Notes under the pieces: model-generated | The model's database searches: none | What the model was told of the DNA's origin: nothing | Seen by the model: the letters and a program-made list of their open reading frames with translations, nothing else | Shown: piece by piece, positions 21,459 through 32,331 of the stretch | How the letters are laid out: every line of letters starts with the position of its first letter | Numbering within the stretch: position 1 is the first letter of the stretch | Source of the DNA: an uncultured Prochlorococcus sp. | GTDB taxonomy: Bacteria > Cyanobacteriota > Cyanobacteriia > PCC-6307 > Cyanobiaceae | DNA length: 64,000 nt | Direction: 5' to 3' | Assembly: GCA_902621675.1 (NCBI GenBank) | Contig: CACNMX010000004.1 | Span: 1 to 64,000 of the forward strand | Made by a program: the position numbers and the translations under genes

Positions 21459-22994
21459 ATGAGATCTATAAAATTATTTAAACTTTTAGATTTGGTAGGA
21501 ATTATTCCTTCGTTAAATCTTATCGATCAAGAAATCAATAATATTTCTTTTAACTCTAAAGAAGTACAAAAAGGAACTTTATTTTTAGGAATGCCTGGTT
21601 TAAATGTTGATGGAGGAAAATTTTGCATTGAGGCAATTGAAAATGGCGCGGAGGCTGCCATTATTGGGTCTGCTGCAAAAGAGAAAATTGGATCTATTGA
21701 TCGAGAAAGGATTTTGGTTATTGAGGATAATTTAGATTATATTTTTGGTCAAATTGTCGCTGAGTTTTGGAATAGGCCTTCAAGAAAACTTAAACTTATT
21801 GGTGTTACTGGTACAAATGGAAAAACGACAATTACTTTCTTATTGGAATATCTTTTAAAAAAATCAGGGAAAAAGACTGCATTATTTGGGACCTTATTTA
21901 ATAGATGGCCTGGCTTCTCAGAAGTGGCTTCTCATACAACTGATTTCGCCGATAAACTTCAAAAGAAATTAAATGCTGCTGTTGAGGCAGAATCTGAATT
22001 CGCGATATTAGAGGTAAGTTCTCATTCTATTGCTCAAAAGAGGATATCAGGTTGCGAATTTGAGGGGGCTATTTTTACTAATTTAACTCAAGATCATCTT
22101 GATTATCACTCAGATATGGAATCTTATTTTCAAACAAAAAGAAAATTGTTTTTCCCACCTTATTTAATAGAAAAGGATGGAATTTCTGTATTAAATCACG
22201 ATGACCCTTGGATATCTAAATTATCGTCTGATATTGAAAAAAGATCTTCATTAGTGTCTACAAAGATTACTAAAAGTGAATTTGAAAATGATGATTTTTT
22301 TTTCGTAACAGATAAAAAATTTACTGAAAATGGCTCAACCTGCATTTTTCATACACCCAAGGAAAAAATTCAACTTTTTGTTCCACTTGTTGGTGAATTT
22401 AATTTAATGAATGCGATTCAAGCAATAACAATTTTGTATAAACTTAATTTTTCTTTAAAAGATCTATCAAAGTTAATACGATCTTTCCCGGGCGCTCCTG
22501 GGCGAATGGAGAAAATAGAAATTGATAATGATGACGTTGCAAGATCACTTCCAACAGTAATTGTTGATTATGCCCACACGCCTGATGGATTGAAAAAAGT
22601 TTTGCAATCAATTAAAAAACTTTGTAAGGGGAAACTTATTACTGTTTTTGGCTGTGGCGGAGATCGAGATCTTGGTAAAAGGCCTTTAATGGGATCAATA
22701 GCTGAAGAGTTTTCTGATCAACTTTTTATAACTTCAGATAATCCAAGATCAGAAGAACCCCAAAAGATAGTAAATGATATTTTGATGGGTATAAAAAAAA
22801 GAGAAAAAATAACAATTGAAATTGATAGATTTAAAGCAATAAATGAATCTATTAAATTTGCCAATAAAAAAGATATTGTTTTAATTGCAGGAAAAGGACA
22901 TGAAGACTACCAAATTCTCAATGATAAAGTTATTAATTTTGATGATAGAAAAATAGCTTATAAATTATTAAAAGAAAAAAATAAATCTCAATAA
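21459..22994 (+). CDS. murE: UDP-MurNAc-tripeptide synthetase
   Basis: VTGTNGKTTITFLLEYLL, FTNLTQDHLDYHSDMESY, DYAHTPDGLKKVL, DNPRSEEPQKI. Confidence 0.96.
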   Translation: MRSIKLFKLLDLVGIIPSLNLIDQEINNISFNSKEVQKGTLFLGMPGLNVDGGKFCIEAIENGAEAAIIGSAAKEKIGSIDRERILVIEDNLDYIFGQIVAEFWNRPSRKLKLIGVTGTNGKTTITFLLEYLLKKSGKKTALFGTLFNRWPGFSEVASHTTDFADKLQKKLNAAVEAESEFAILEVSSHSIAQKRISGCEFEGAIFTNLTQDHLDYHSDMESYFQTKRKLFFPPYLIEKDGISVLNHDDPWISKLSSDIEKRSSLVSTKITKSEFENDDFFFVTDKKFTENGSTCIFHTPKEKIQLFVPLVGEFNLMNAIQAITILYKLNFSLKDLSKLIRSFPGAPGRMEKIEIDNDDVARSLPTVIVDYAHTPDGLKKVLQSIKKLCKGKLITVFGCGGDRDLGKRPLMGSIAEEFSDQLFITSDNPRSEEPQKIVNDILMGIKKREKITIEIDRFKAINESIKFANKKDIVLIAGKGHEDYQILNDKVINFDDRKIAYKLLKEKNKSQ

Positions 22995-23075
22995 AATTTC
23001 CTAATCAAATAAGAAAGATCTTTACGCAAATCACAAGAAAAGTTTCTTAGAATTAATGGAGTTATTTTTAAAAAA

Positions 23076-23780
23076 ATGAAAGGCTTAGCCTTAGTTGTAG
23101 GGGCAGGTGGAATTGGAACACAACTAGCTAGAGATCTGAATGATAGTGAAAAAGATTTAGATGTTGTTTTGTGTGGAAGAAAAAGTGAATTTAATCCTTT
23201 TTGGGAATTAGATATAGAGGATTCTCAATCCCTTTTGCAGTTAAAAAATAAAATATCAAATCATCCTTCAAAATTAAGGCTAGTTGTTAATGCTACAGGT
23301 AGACTTCATACTGATTCTCTTCAACCAGAAAAAAGATTACAACATCTTGATAAAAAAAATATGATGGAAAGTTTTTCAATAAATGCCTTTTCTCCTATTT
23401 TATTAGCGAAAGCGATTGAAGAATTTATACCAAAAGATGTTGAGTTTAATTTTGCAACTATAAGTGCAAGAGTTGGTAGCATTGGAGATAATCAAACTGG
23501 AGGATGGTATTCATATAGAGCTGCAAAATCTGCGCAAAATCAGTTTTTTAAATCTTTAAGTATTGAATGGGCTAGACGTTTCCCAAAGGCTACTATCACA
23601 TTGCTTCATCCAGGAACAGTAGATACTGATTTGTCTAGACCTTTTCATAAATTTGTTCCGGAACATAAATTATTTAGTAAAGAAAAATCTTCCCAATTCT
23701 TGATCAATATTATTAAAAATCAATCACCAGAATCTACAGGAAAATTTATTGCATGGGACAGCTCGGAGATACCTTGGTAA
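23076..23780 (+). CDS. short-chain dehydrogenase/reductase
   Basis: VVGAGGIGTQLA, ATISARVGSIGDN...GGWYSYRAAKSAQN (S-YxxxK), HPGTVDTDLSRPF. Confidence 0.88.
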   Translation: MKGLALVVGAGGIGTQLARDLNDSEKDLDVVLCGRKSEFNPFWELDIEDSQSLLQLKNKISNHPSKLRLVVNATGRLHTDSLQPEKRLQHLDKKNMMESFSINAFSPILLAKAIEEFIPKDVEFNFATISARVGSIGDNQTGGWYSYRAAKSAQNQFFKSLSIEWARRFPKATITLLHPGTVDTDLSRPFHKFVPEHKLFSKEKSSQFLINIIKNQSPESTGKFIAWDSSEIPW

Positions 23781-23804
23781 ACTAAATTTTTTATCAAAAG
23801 ATCT

Positions 23805-24977
23805 TTAAGTCAAATTTTTTATTTCTCTAGCAAGTAAATCAATCTCAGCTTCTGTAGTCATTTGATGTATGCATGCTCTAAACCATTTTGGATCTTCTAA
23901 AACTCTAATCCAAATTTTCTTTTCTCCAAGTTTCTTCACAAATTCATCCTTATCTTCAATATTTTCGATATTAAAACTAACAATCCCATTTAAATATTTT
24001 TTTTCTAAAACTAATTCAACACCCTTTAATTGATTTAATTCATCCCAAAGTTTTCCACTTAATTTTTTGATATTTTTGTTTTTTTCTTTTTCATGGCAGT
24101 CTTTATCCAAAAGATCTATAGAATTACGAAGCCCTGCAAGTAAAGGAATGCAAGATGTAGCTACTTCAAACTTTCTTGCATCATCATGAAAAAGATTATC
24201 TGAAGGCTCATAAATGCCTTGTTCTTTTTTTAATGATTTCCAACCAATTATTGTTGGATCTGTTTCATGAATAAATCTATCTGAGACATAAATGGCTCCA
24301 AGTCCTTCTGGTCCACATGCCCATTTATGAGAAGTTATTGAATATAAATCAGAATAAAAAACTTCTTTTTCAATATTTATGTGCCCAAAGGTTTGAGCAC
24401 CATCAACAAGTAAATAAGAATCTTCTCGATTATTTTTTAATTCGATAGAAATTTGTTTTAAAGGAATTTTGTATCCAAAATTCCATAAGATATGAGAAAT
24501 AATTAGGATCTTAGTTTTACGATTTAGATTTTTCAAAATCTCTAAAATTATATTTTCGTCGTTTAGATTTTTAATTTTTTGGATTGGCAAAATTTTGAAT
24601 ATTAATTTATTTCTTCTGCAAAATTCTCGACTTGCAGCTACTACTCCAGGATGTTCACAGTCACTTATTAACAGCTCTTCTCCCTCTTCTACTTTTATTC
24701 CCCAAAAGGGCAAAATCATACCGGAAGAGATGTTTTCGGTAAGAGCTACATTCTTTGAATTGACACCTAATTTTTGTGCAATGATTCTTTTTGTGGTCAA
24801 TATTTCTTTATAAATAAAAGGCCACATATCATTAGTAAATGGTCCTAAATCTTGGATAATTTCCCAAGTTTTAACAATTGCTTCTAGAGAAGATTTTGGT
24901 AATGGTCCTTGACCACCATAGTTAAAATAATACTTATTTTTTAATGCGGGTATTTGATCTCTTAGATTATTTCTCAT
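23805..24977 (-). CDS. class V aminotransferase (cysteine desulfurase/isopenicillin-N-epimerase-like)
   Basis: YLLVDGAQTFGHINIE, DLYSITSHKWACGPEGLGAIYVS. Confidence 0.85.
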   Translation of the reverse strand: MRNNLRDQIPALKNKYYFNYGGQGPLPKSSLEAIVKTWEIIQDLGPFTNDMWPFIYKEILTTKRIIAQKLGVNSKNVALTENISSGMILPFWGIKVEEGEELLISDCEHPGVVAASREFCRRNKLIFKILPIQKIKNLNDENIILEILKNLNRKTKILIISHILWNFGYKIPLKQISIELKNNREDSYLLVDGAQTFGHINIEKEVFYSDLYSITSHKWACGPEGLGAIYVSDRFIHETDPTIIGWKSLKKEQGIYEPSDNLFHDDARKFEVATSCIPLLAGLRNSIDLLDKDCHEKEKNKNIKKLSGKLWDELNQLKGVELVLEKKYLNGIVSFNIENIEDKDEFVKKLGEKKIWIRVLEDPKWFRACIHQMTTEAEIDLLAREIKNLT

Positions 24978-25007
24978 GGAAATTTATATTTTAAACTCTT
25001 GAATTTT

Positions 25008-25802
25008 TTAAATATTGCCTACTAAAGTTACTGTTCTAAATTCAATATCCTCAATTACCTTCCAAGGTTCAGCACTTCTTTCTGCAAATTCTAAATTTTT
25101 AAATCCTAGTTCTTTAAAATCACTTATAAAGTCTGGTTCATACCATGCTCCACTAATACATCCTGTCCATAGATCATGATCATTTTGCAATCTTAAAGGT
25201 ACTTTTTTGTTAGAGACAATATCGCTAATTGCAATTCTTCCATTATCGTTTAAAACCCTTTTTATATTTCTTAGAAGGTTATTTCTAGATTCTGGACTTA
25301 CCAAGTTTAAAACGCAATTACTTAAAATAATATCGACTGATTTGTCGGCGATTAATGGATTTAAATCTTCATCTAATTCATCAAGTTTTTCAATTGATCC
25401 TTCAAGAAATTCTGTATTGTTAAAACCTATATTTTTTGTAACTTCTTTAGAGGCTGACCTTGATAAAGAAAGCATTTCAGGATTCTGATCAACTCCAATA
25501 ACTTTCCCTTCTTTTCCAACAATTTGGGCACAAATAAAAGCATTTTTGCCGCTACCACTTCCAAGGTCTAAGACTATATCATTTTTTTGAACATATTTTG
25601 TTGGATCACCACATCCATAGTCTCTTTCTATAACCTCTTGAGGAATTGCTTCAAGTAAAACGGGATTAAAACCAACTGGTGTACAAAGACAACTTTCTTT
25701 TTCTTGTGCCGCTGAACCATATCTTTCTTGAATCGCATCTTTATGATCGAATTGATTGGATGCTTTATTAGGTGTGTTTGTATTACAGCAACTTTCAGAC
25801 AT
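25008..25802 (-). CDS. SAM-dependent methyltransferase, arsenite methyltransferase (ArsM)-like
   Basis: VLDLGSGSGKNAFICAQIVG, LSNCVLNLVSPESRNNLL; Cys-containing N-terminus SESCCNTN and SCLC. ORF opens at 25835, but MSESCC at 25802 is the likelier start. Confidence 0.75.
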   Translation of the reverse strand: MSESCCNTNTPNKASNQFDHKDAIQERYGSAAQEKESCLCTPVGFNPVLLEAIPQEVIERDYGCGDPTKYVQKNDIVLDLGSGSGKNAFICAQIVGKEGKVIGVDQNPEMLSLSRSASKEVTKNIGFNNTEFLEGSIEKLDELDEDLNPLIADKSVDIILSNCVLNLVSPESRNNLLRNIKRVLNDNGRIAISDIVSNKKVPLRLQNDHDLWTGCISGAWYEPDFISDFKELGFKNLEFAERSAEPWKVIEDIEFRTVTLVGNI

Positions 25803-25836
25803 ATTTTTTAAAGGACTCTTGATAAATATAGCCAAA

Positions 25837-25865
25837 AAAAAAAGCCCCTGAAAAAGGGGCTTTTA
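25837..25865 (-). terminator. Rho-independent terminator downstream of the DUF4278 gene
   Basis: AAAAGCCCC-(TGAAAAA)-GGGGCTTTT stem-loop; read on the minus strand it is followed by a T tract. Confidence 0.85.
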
Positions 25866-25880
25866 ATTTGTTTAATTAAA

Positions 25881-26054
25881 TTATTTAGTGTAGTTAACAC
25901 CTCTGTAATTTAATTCTGCTTTTTCATTACTTGAAGAAGCGTCATCCATTCTGTTGGTGTATACGTTTCTTCTGTAGGTAAGTTCAACAAGTTGCTTTTT
26001 AGCAGCTTCTTTGTTTTGAACGTAGTTTTTACCTCTGTAAGTTAAAGTAGTCAT
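25881..26054 (-). CDS. DUF4278 domain mini-protein (57 aa)
   Basis: MTTLTYRGKNYVQNKEAAKKQLVELTYRRNVYTN...ELNYRGVNYTK with three LxYRxxxY-like repeats. ORF track starts at 26090, but ATG at 26054 fits the family start. Confidence 0.75.
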   Translation of the reverse strand: MTTLTYRGKNYVQNKEAAKKQLVELTYRRNVYTNRMDDASSSNEKAELNYRGVNYTK

Positions 26055-26070
26055 GTTTCGATGTGACAAC

Positions 26071-26147
26071 ACGGCCATCCCCCGTTCCATGGTATGACTC
26101 GAACTGCGCCCTTAAATGAGGGTGAACGAAAAAGTAGCGATTGCTAC
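26071..26147 (-). promoter_or_regulatory. candidate structured 5' leader (glutamine-riboswitch / Downstream-peptide-like)
   Basis: Minus strand reads GTAGCAATCGCTAC (hairpin), then CGTTCACCCTCATTTAAGGGCGCAGTTCGAGTCATACCATGGAACGGGGGATGGC, just upstream of a small ORF. It contains CCCT/AGGG and GTTC/GAAC stems and the CGTTCA-CC start I associate with this riboswitch class. No covariance search was run. Confidence 0.45.
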
Positions 26148-26309
26148 AAAATAATTATAAACGCATTTTCCACTGCATGTCTAGCTTTTACAAATAGAAA
26201 CGAAGATTTAATATTTTTTTAATTATTATCTTAGGTAAATATTTTTATAAATAGTCTCTAAAAAGGTTTATGTTTATATTTGGTTTAATCTTCATGTAAC
26301 TATTTATTT

Positions 26310-26567
26310 ATGACAGGTTTTTTATATTTCTTAGGAAATACTTTAAGGTGGCCAGTGTTAAAGCCAAAAGAATTTTTTTCACTACATGCTTATTTTTCAA
26401 TTATTTATTTGATAACTTTTACTTTGAGTAAATATGATGTAAGCCAATCAAATTTAGTTTTTACTTTAGGAATTCTTGCACCTCTTTTAATCGCTATTGG
26501 TCAAGGACTTCCAATTGATTGCCTTGATATGGAATCATCTTTGTTGAAGGAATTAAAAACTAAATAA
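26310..26567 (+). CDS. conserved hypothetical membrane protein
   Basis: 85-aa ORF with two hydrophobic segments. Confidence 0.55.
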   Translation: MTGFLYFLGNTLRWPVLKPKEFFSLHAYFSIIYLITFTLSKYDVSQSNLVFTLGILAPLLIAIGQGLPIDCLDMESSLLKELKTK

Positions 26568-26591
26568 TATATATATTTCAGTTAAAAATTT

Positions 26592-26837
26592 TTATAAAAC
26601 CTGGACAACTTCGCTTATTTCAGGAATCATTTCTTTTAACTTTCTTTCAATACCCATTTTGAGAGTCATAGTGCTACTTGGGCAACTACCACATGCTCCT
26701 TGAAGTCTGACTTTGACAATTGGACCATCTATTTCTGCAATCTCAACATTACCTCCATCAGAAATTAAAAAAGGTCTTAGCTCGTCAAGGACTTTTTCTA
26801 CATTTTCGTTTGTCAGAGAGAGTGTTTCAGTACTCAT
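26592..26837 (-). CDS. NifU-like Fe-S scaffold protein (NfuA/CnfU type)
   Basis: [55 protein letters not shown]. Confidence 0.95.
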   Translation of the reverse strand: MSTETLSLTNENVEKVLDELRPFLISDGGNVEIAEIDGPIVKVRLQGACGSCPSSTMTLKMGIERKLKEMIPEISEVVQVL

Positions 26838-26907
26838 AATTTTGGATTAACTTTATAATAAGCCTAGAAAGAAATCTGATTAATTGCAAAAAAGATAATT
26901 TTCTGTT

Positions 26908-28404
26908 GTGACTTCATCTAAAAATCCCACTAATGACAATAGCTACTTTGATGCAGTCTTAGTAGGAGCAGGGATAATGAGTAGTACTTTAGCCCTCCTA
27001 ATTTCAGAAGTTTTACCAGATATAAAATTTCTTATTATAGAAAAATTAAATGCTCCAGGAAGTGAAAGTACTGGTGCTTTTAATAATGCAGGTACAGGTC
27101 ATGCGGCTAATTGTGAATTAAACTATACCCCTTTAGATGAAAAAGGAAATCTAAAAATAGATAAAGCGCTCTCAATAAATCGTTCTTTTGAAACATCCAT
27201 GTCATTATGGGCCTCATTGTATGAAGCAGGGAAGATTGATATTAACAAGTTTCTAAAATTTATTCCTCATATTAGCTTTGTTTCTGGTCAAGATAATATT
27301 TCTTTTTTAAAAAAAAGATTTCAGAAAATGTCCGAAAATCCTGAATTTATCGATATGGAATTTTCTACATCTTTTGATGAAATTTCATCATGGGCTCCTC
27401 TAATAACAAAAGATAGAAATCCATCTACTCAAATTGCTGCTACCAGAATAGGTAGAGGAACTGATATTAATTTTGAGGCTTTAACTAAAGAGTATTTGTC
27501 ATTAGTTTCCTTAAACAAAAATGTTGAAATTAGATACAAAACAGAATTAGTAGATTTAAAGAAAATTGATAAAAAACAATGGGAACTAGAAATCAGTTCT
27601 GAAGGTAGAAAAACTTCAATTATAACTGGCTACGTGTTTCTGGGTGCTGGTGGAAAAACAATTAATTATTTACAAAAATCAAAAATTCCAGAAGCAAAAA
27701 GTTATGGTGGATTTCCTGTTAGTGGGAAATGGCTTATTTGCGAGAAAAAAGATCTAACAGAAAAACATAACTCAAAAGTTTATGGTAAAGCTGATATTGG
27801 ATCGCCACCAATGTCTGTGCCTCATTTAGACACCAGATGGATTGATAATAAAAAACTTCTTTTATATGGACCTTTTGCTGGATTTACAACGAAATTTCTA
27901 AAACAAAGTTCATACTTTGACTTATTTAGTTCAATTAAAAAGAATAATATTTTTTCTATGTTAGACGTTGGTTTCAAGAACAACGATTTAATTAATTACC
28001 TAATATCACAATCATTAAAGAACCATAACTCAAGAGTTGAGAATTTAAAGAATATGATGCCATCAGCTAATCCTTCTGATTGGTATTTAAAGAATGCTGG
28101 TCAAAGAGTCCAAATAATTAAAAAAACTGAAGGTGGCGGTTCTTTGAAATTTGGAACTGAGATTGTAAATTCTTCTGATGGATCATTATCTGCTTTGTTG
28201 GGAGCCTCTCCGGGAGCAAGTACTGCGGTTTCAATTATGGTTGAGGTTTTAGAAAAATCTGTTTTATTTTTAAACGATAAGCATAATCTTAAGAAAAAAA
28301 TAAATGACTTAATTTATCCAGAACTATCAGTTTCTGAAAATTACAGTACCTTCATAAAAGAAATTAAAAAAAGAAATAATTCCATTTTTGGTTTCCATCC
28401 ATAA
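26908..28404 (+). CDS. mqo: malate:quinone oxidoreductase
   Basis: [79 protein letters not shown]. Confidence 0.96.
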   Translation: MTSSKNPTNDNSYFDAVLVGAGIMSSTLALLISEVLPDIKFLIIEKLNAPGSESTGAFNNAGTGHAANCELNYTPLDEKGNLKIDKALSINRSFETSMSLWASLYEAGKIDINKFLKFIPHISFVSGQDNISFLKKRFQKMSENPEFIDMEFSTSFDEISSWAPLITKDRNPSTQIAATRIGRGTDINFEALTKEYLSLVSLNKNVEIRYKTELVDLKKIDKKQWELEISSEGRKTSIITGYVFLGAGGKTINYLQKSKIPEAKSYGGFPVSGKWLICEKKDLTEKHNSKVYGKADIGSPPMSVPHLDTRWIDNKKLLLYGPFAGFTTKFLKQSSYFDLFSSIKKNNIFSMLDVGFKNNDLINYLISQSLKNHNSRVENLKNMMPSANPSDWYLKNAGQRVQIIKKTEGGGSLKFGTEIVNSSDGSLSALLGASPGASTAVSIMVEVLEKSVLFLNDKHNLKKKINDLIYPELSVSENYSTFIKEIKKRNNSIFGFHP

Positions 28405-28459
28405 TTCTAATTAGCTAGTATTAATCAAGATGTAATAAGAGGAGAATTTTTCTTTCTAT

Positions 28460-30268
28460 ATGACTGATATATCGGTTTCAAAAATTAGAAATTTCTGCAT
28501 AATCGCTCATATTGACCATGGTAAATCTACCCTTGCAGATAGGTTGCTTCAAGATACTGGTACTGTGCAGCAAAGGGATATGCAAGAACAATTTTTGGAC
28601 AGTATGGATCTTGAAAGAGAGAGAGGAATTACTATCAAGTTACAGGCCGCTAGGATGAAATATAAAGCTGACGATTCCCAAGAATATGTTTTGAACTTAA
28701 TAGATACTCCAGGGCATGTTGATTTCTCTTATGAGGTTAGTAGATCTCTTCAAGCTTGTGAAGGCGCTTTACTCGTTGTTGATGCAAGTCAAGGAGTAGA
28801 AGCTCAAACCTTAGCTAATGTGTATCTTGCATTAGAAAATAATCTTGAAATTATTCCGGTCTTAAATAAAGTTGATTTACCAGGGGCTGATGCTGAAAAA
28901 ATAAAACAAGAAATAGAGGAAATTATTGGACTTGATACATCTAATGCAATAAATTGTTCAGCAAAAACTGGAGTTGGTATTAAAGATATTTTGGAAGCAA
29001 TCGTAAGAAGAGTTCCTCCTCCTCAAGATGAAATTAAACTACCTACAAAGGCACTGATCTTTGATTCTTATTATGATCCGTACAGGGGAGTTATTGTTTA
29101 TTTCAGGGTGATATCTGGGTCTCTAAATAAGAGAGAAAAAATATTATTAATGGCAAGTAAGAAAAATTATGAACTAGATGAGATAGGAATAATGGCGCCT
29201 GATCAGCAGCAAGTTGATGAATTACATGCAGGAGAAGTTGGTTATTTAGCTGCTTCTATAAAATCAGTTGCTGATGCGAGAGTGGGAGATACGATTACTC
29301 TTTTAAATTCACCTGCAAATGATCCTTTGCCTGGATATAAGACAGCAAATCCTATGGTTTTTTGTGGCTTATTCCCGACTGATGCTGATCAATTTCCAGA
29401 TTTAAGAGTATCACTAGAAAAATTACAATTATCTGATGCGGCTTTAAAATATGAGCCCGAAACCAGTAGCGCAATGGGATTCGGATTTAGGTGCGGATTC
29501 CTAGGACTTCTTCATATGGAGATTGTTCAAGAAAGATTAGAAAGAGAATATGACTTGGATCTAATCGTAACGGCACCATCAGTTATTTATAAAGTTAATT
29601 TAAATCAGCAGGAACACATCTTTATTGATAATCCTTCTACAATTCCTGATCCACAACTTAGAGAATCAATAGAAGAGCCTTATGTGAAAATGGAAATTTA
29701 TGCTCCCAATGAATTTAATGGAACATTAATGGGTTTATGTCAGGAAAGAAGGGGAGTATTTATAGATATGAAATACATAACAACAGATCGAGTTACCTTG
29801 ATTTATGAAATTCCATTAGCAGAAGTTGTTACAGATTTCTTTGATCAAATGAAAAGTAGAACCCAAGGCTATGCATCAATGGAATATCATTTGATTGGCT
29901 ATAGAAAAAATGACCTTGTTAGATTAGATGTTCTAATAAATTCAGAAAGAGCAGATCCATTAACTTCTATTGTTCATAAAGATAAGGCTTATGGAATTGG
30001 CAGAAGTTTAGTTGAAAAATTAAAAGAACTTATTCCAAAACAACAATTTAAAATACCTATTCAAGCATCAATCGGTAGCAGGATTATTGCAAGTGAAAGC
30101 ATAAGTGCTTTGCGAAAAGATGTTTTATCTAAATGTTATGGCGGGGATATTTCTAGGAAAAAGAAACTTTTAAAGAAACAAGCCAAAGGTAAAAAGAGGA
30201 TGAAGGCAATGGGTAAAGTTGAAGTCCCTCAAGAAGCTTTTATGGCAGTCTTGAAATTAAACCAGTAA
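28460..30268 (+). CDS. lepA: elongation factor 4
   Basis: [48 protein letters not shown]-terminal [27 protein letters not shown]. Confidence 0.98.
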
Positions 30269-30346
30269 TTTCTTTTAATTTAAAATTTATAGCTATTTAT
30301 TTTTAAAAGAATTGGGTATATTTCATTTATATCTTAAAAAAAGATT

Positions 30347-31192
30347 TTGAATATTAACTCATTTAATAGTGTCGGCGCAAATATCAGAAAAGCTGGATTT
30401 TTAATTGTACTTTTTTATCTTCTTGTTGTTTTAATAATGAAATTTTTAGAGGCCAATAATTTTTTTGGCTATTCATTTTCAATGTTAAGCAATGATATCT
30501 TTGCCCCTCCTTCTCTTAATCATTTTTGTGGCACAGATAGATTAGGAAGAGATGTTTGCTTAAGAACTTTGCAAGGATCATCATTAGCGATAGAAGTTGT
30601 ATTCTTAGCTATTCTTTTTTCATTAAGTTTGGGTTTACCATTGGGATTATTAAGTGGATATTTTGGTGGTTTTTTTGATAAATGCTTATCACTAATAATG
30701 GATACTATTTTTTCAATACCTGTAATTTTACTTTCAGTTGTTGTGGCTTTTGTATTGGGTAAGGGTATCCTTAACGCGGCTTTGGCATTGTGTATTGTTT
30801 ACTCTCCTCAATATTTTAGATTAATCAGAAATCAGACAATATTGGTTAAATCCGAAACTTATGTGGAGGCAGCTCAAGTTGCAGGAGCTGATGTTAAAAA
30901 AATTATTTTTAAATATATTCTCCCAAATGTAATAACACCATTGCCTATTCTGCTGACCCTAAATGCTGCAGATGCTGTTTTGGTATTAGGAAGTTTAGGA
31001 TTTTTAGGCCTTGGCGTTCCTGCAGATGTCCCAGAGTGGGGAAGTGATTTAAATCTGGCTCTTGCCGCTTTACCTACAGGTATCTGGTGGACGGCTTTGT
31101 TCCCAGGTTTGGCAATGTTTTTTTTAGTTTTAGGTCTTTCTTTTATAGGAGAGGACCTTGAAGAAATTTTTGATAGTCAAAATTCTGAATAA
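30347..31192 (+). CDS. ABC transporter permease, DppC/OppC type
   Basis: HFCGTDRLGRDVCLRTLQGSS, EAAQVAGADVKKIIFKYILPNVITP, GFLGLGVPADVPEWGSDL. Confidence 0.9.
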   Translation: MNINSFNSVGANIRKAGFLIVLFYLLVVLIMKFLEANNFFGYSFSMLSNDIFAPPSLNHFCGTDRLGRDVCLRTLQGSSLAIEVVFLAILFSLSLGLPLGLLSGYFGGFFDKCLSLIMDTIFSIPVILLSVVVAFVLGKGILNAALALCIVYSPQYFRLIRNQTILVKSETYVEAAQVAGADVKKIIFKYILPNVITPLPILLTLNAADAVLVLGSLGFLGLGVPADVPEWGSDLNLALAALPTGIWWTALFPGLAMFFLVLGLSFIGEDLEEIFDSQNSE

Positions 31193-31194
31193 AT

Positions 31195-31866
31195 TTAGTT
31201 ATCTGTAACAGGATCAAGTTCTCCTTGATCATTCAACTTTGGATATTCTTTAGCTGATTTTTTATACACCGCAGCTAATTCTGGGTAACACCATTCAAAA
31301 AGTGTTTTTTGATATTCATCCATATTTAACCCTTCTCCATTAGCGGGCAATATACCTTTATTTTTTCTTTGGCGAACAGCTTCAAATAATAATATAGAAG
31401 CAGCAACTGAAACATTCAGAGATTGAACCATACCTCTCATAGGAATAAAAATTGATTGATCAACCATTGATATAAGTTCATTACTTAGTCCCCATTTTTC
31501 TGCTCCTAAAACAAAACATGTATTTTGAGAATAATCAAAATTTCTATAATCTACTGATTCACTATTAAGAGTCGTTCCATATAATTTAAAGCCCTTATTC
31601 TTTAAATCAGATATTGCAGTGATAGTGTTTTGATGATTATTCAGTTTTACCCATTTTTGACTTCCTTGAGCGGTACTATTAAAAGTCTTAACGGCATTCG
31701 TTTTGCTAATAAAATTTGCTTCGAAAACTCCTGCCGCATCACATGTCCTTAATATCGCAGATAAATTATGTGGTTTATTTACATCCTCAACTAAAACAGT
31801 CAAGTTTTTCATTCTGCAATTTAAAACATTTTTGATTCGTTCAAATCTTCTCGGCAAAATTGACAT
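31195..31866 (-). CDS. trmH: tRNA (guanosine-2'-O-)-methyltransferase, SpoU/TrmH family
   Basis: VLVEDVNKPHNLSAILRTCDAAGV, FVLGAEKWGLSNELI, IPMRGMVQSLNVSVAASILLFEAVRQR. Confidence 0.92.
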   Translation of the reverse strand: MSILPRRFERIKNVLNCRMKNLTVLVEDVNKPHNLSAILRTCDAAGVFEANFISKTNAVKTFNSTAQGSQKWVKLNNHQNTITAISDLKNKGFKLYGTTLNSESVDYRNFDYSQNTCFVLGAEKWGLSNELISMVDQSIFIPMRGMVQSLNVSVAASILLFEAVRQRKNKGILPANGEGLNMDEYQKTLFEWCYPELAAVYKKSAKEYPKLNDQGELDPVTDN

Positions 31867-31962
31867 TTATAATTTTTTCACACTTTTAAATTATATTCAA
31901 AAAATATTGATTACCTATTAAATCTCTTGGTTTATAATATTTTGGTAGTTTAAATTAACTCA

Positions 31963-32166
31963 ATGGCATACATAGAATGGGACTATACATTAATAACAAG
32001 TATGGTAGAAAAACAAGGATGGGATTTACCTGATCGTGAATCGGAAGAATGGAATAAATTTAACGATGAATTAGGAGAAAAAATGCGAGGTGTTGGACTT
32101 ATTTTTGAAAAATATTGTAAATTTACTCCTGACGTAGGAGAAGGAGTTCATCTTCTAGATGACTGA
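31963..32166 (+). CDS. conserved hypothetical acidic small protein (67 aa)
   Basis: Intact ORF with ordered composition; no domain recognised. Confidence 0.5.
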   Translation: MAYIEWDYTLITSMVEKQGWDLPDRESEEWNKFNDELGEKMRGVGLIFEKYCKFTPDVGEGVHLLDD

Positions 32167-32331
32167 TCATAAATAGTTTTAAACCATTGATGTATCCCTT
32201 AATCAATGGCTTATTAATTAATAAGATAATATAATTTCACTTAATTAGAACTGGCAATTATTAAGGCTTTATAAAGCTTGTACTCTAAAAAAGATTTTTT
32301 ATTCCACAAAAAAGTTATTTAATTTCTATAT

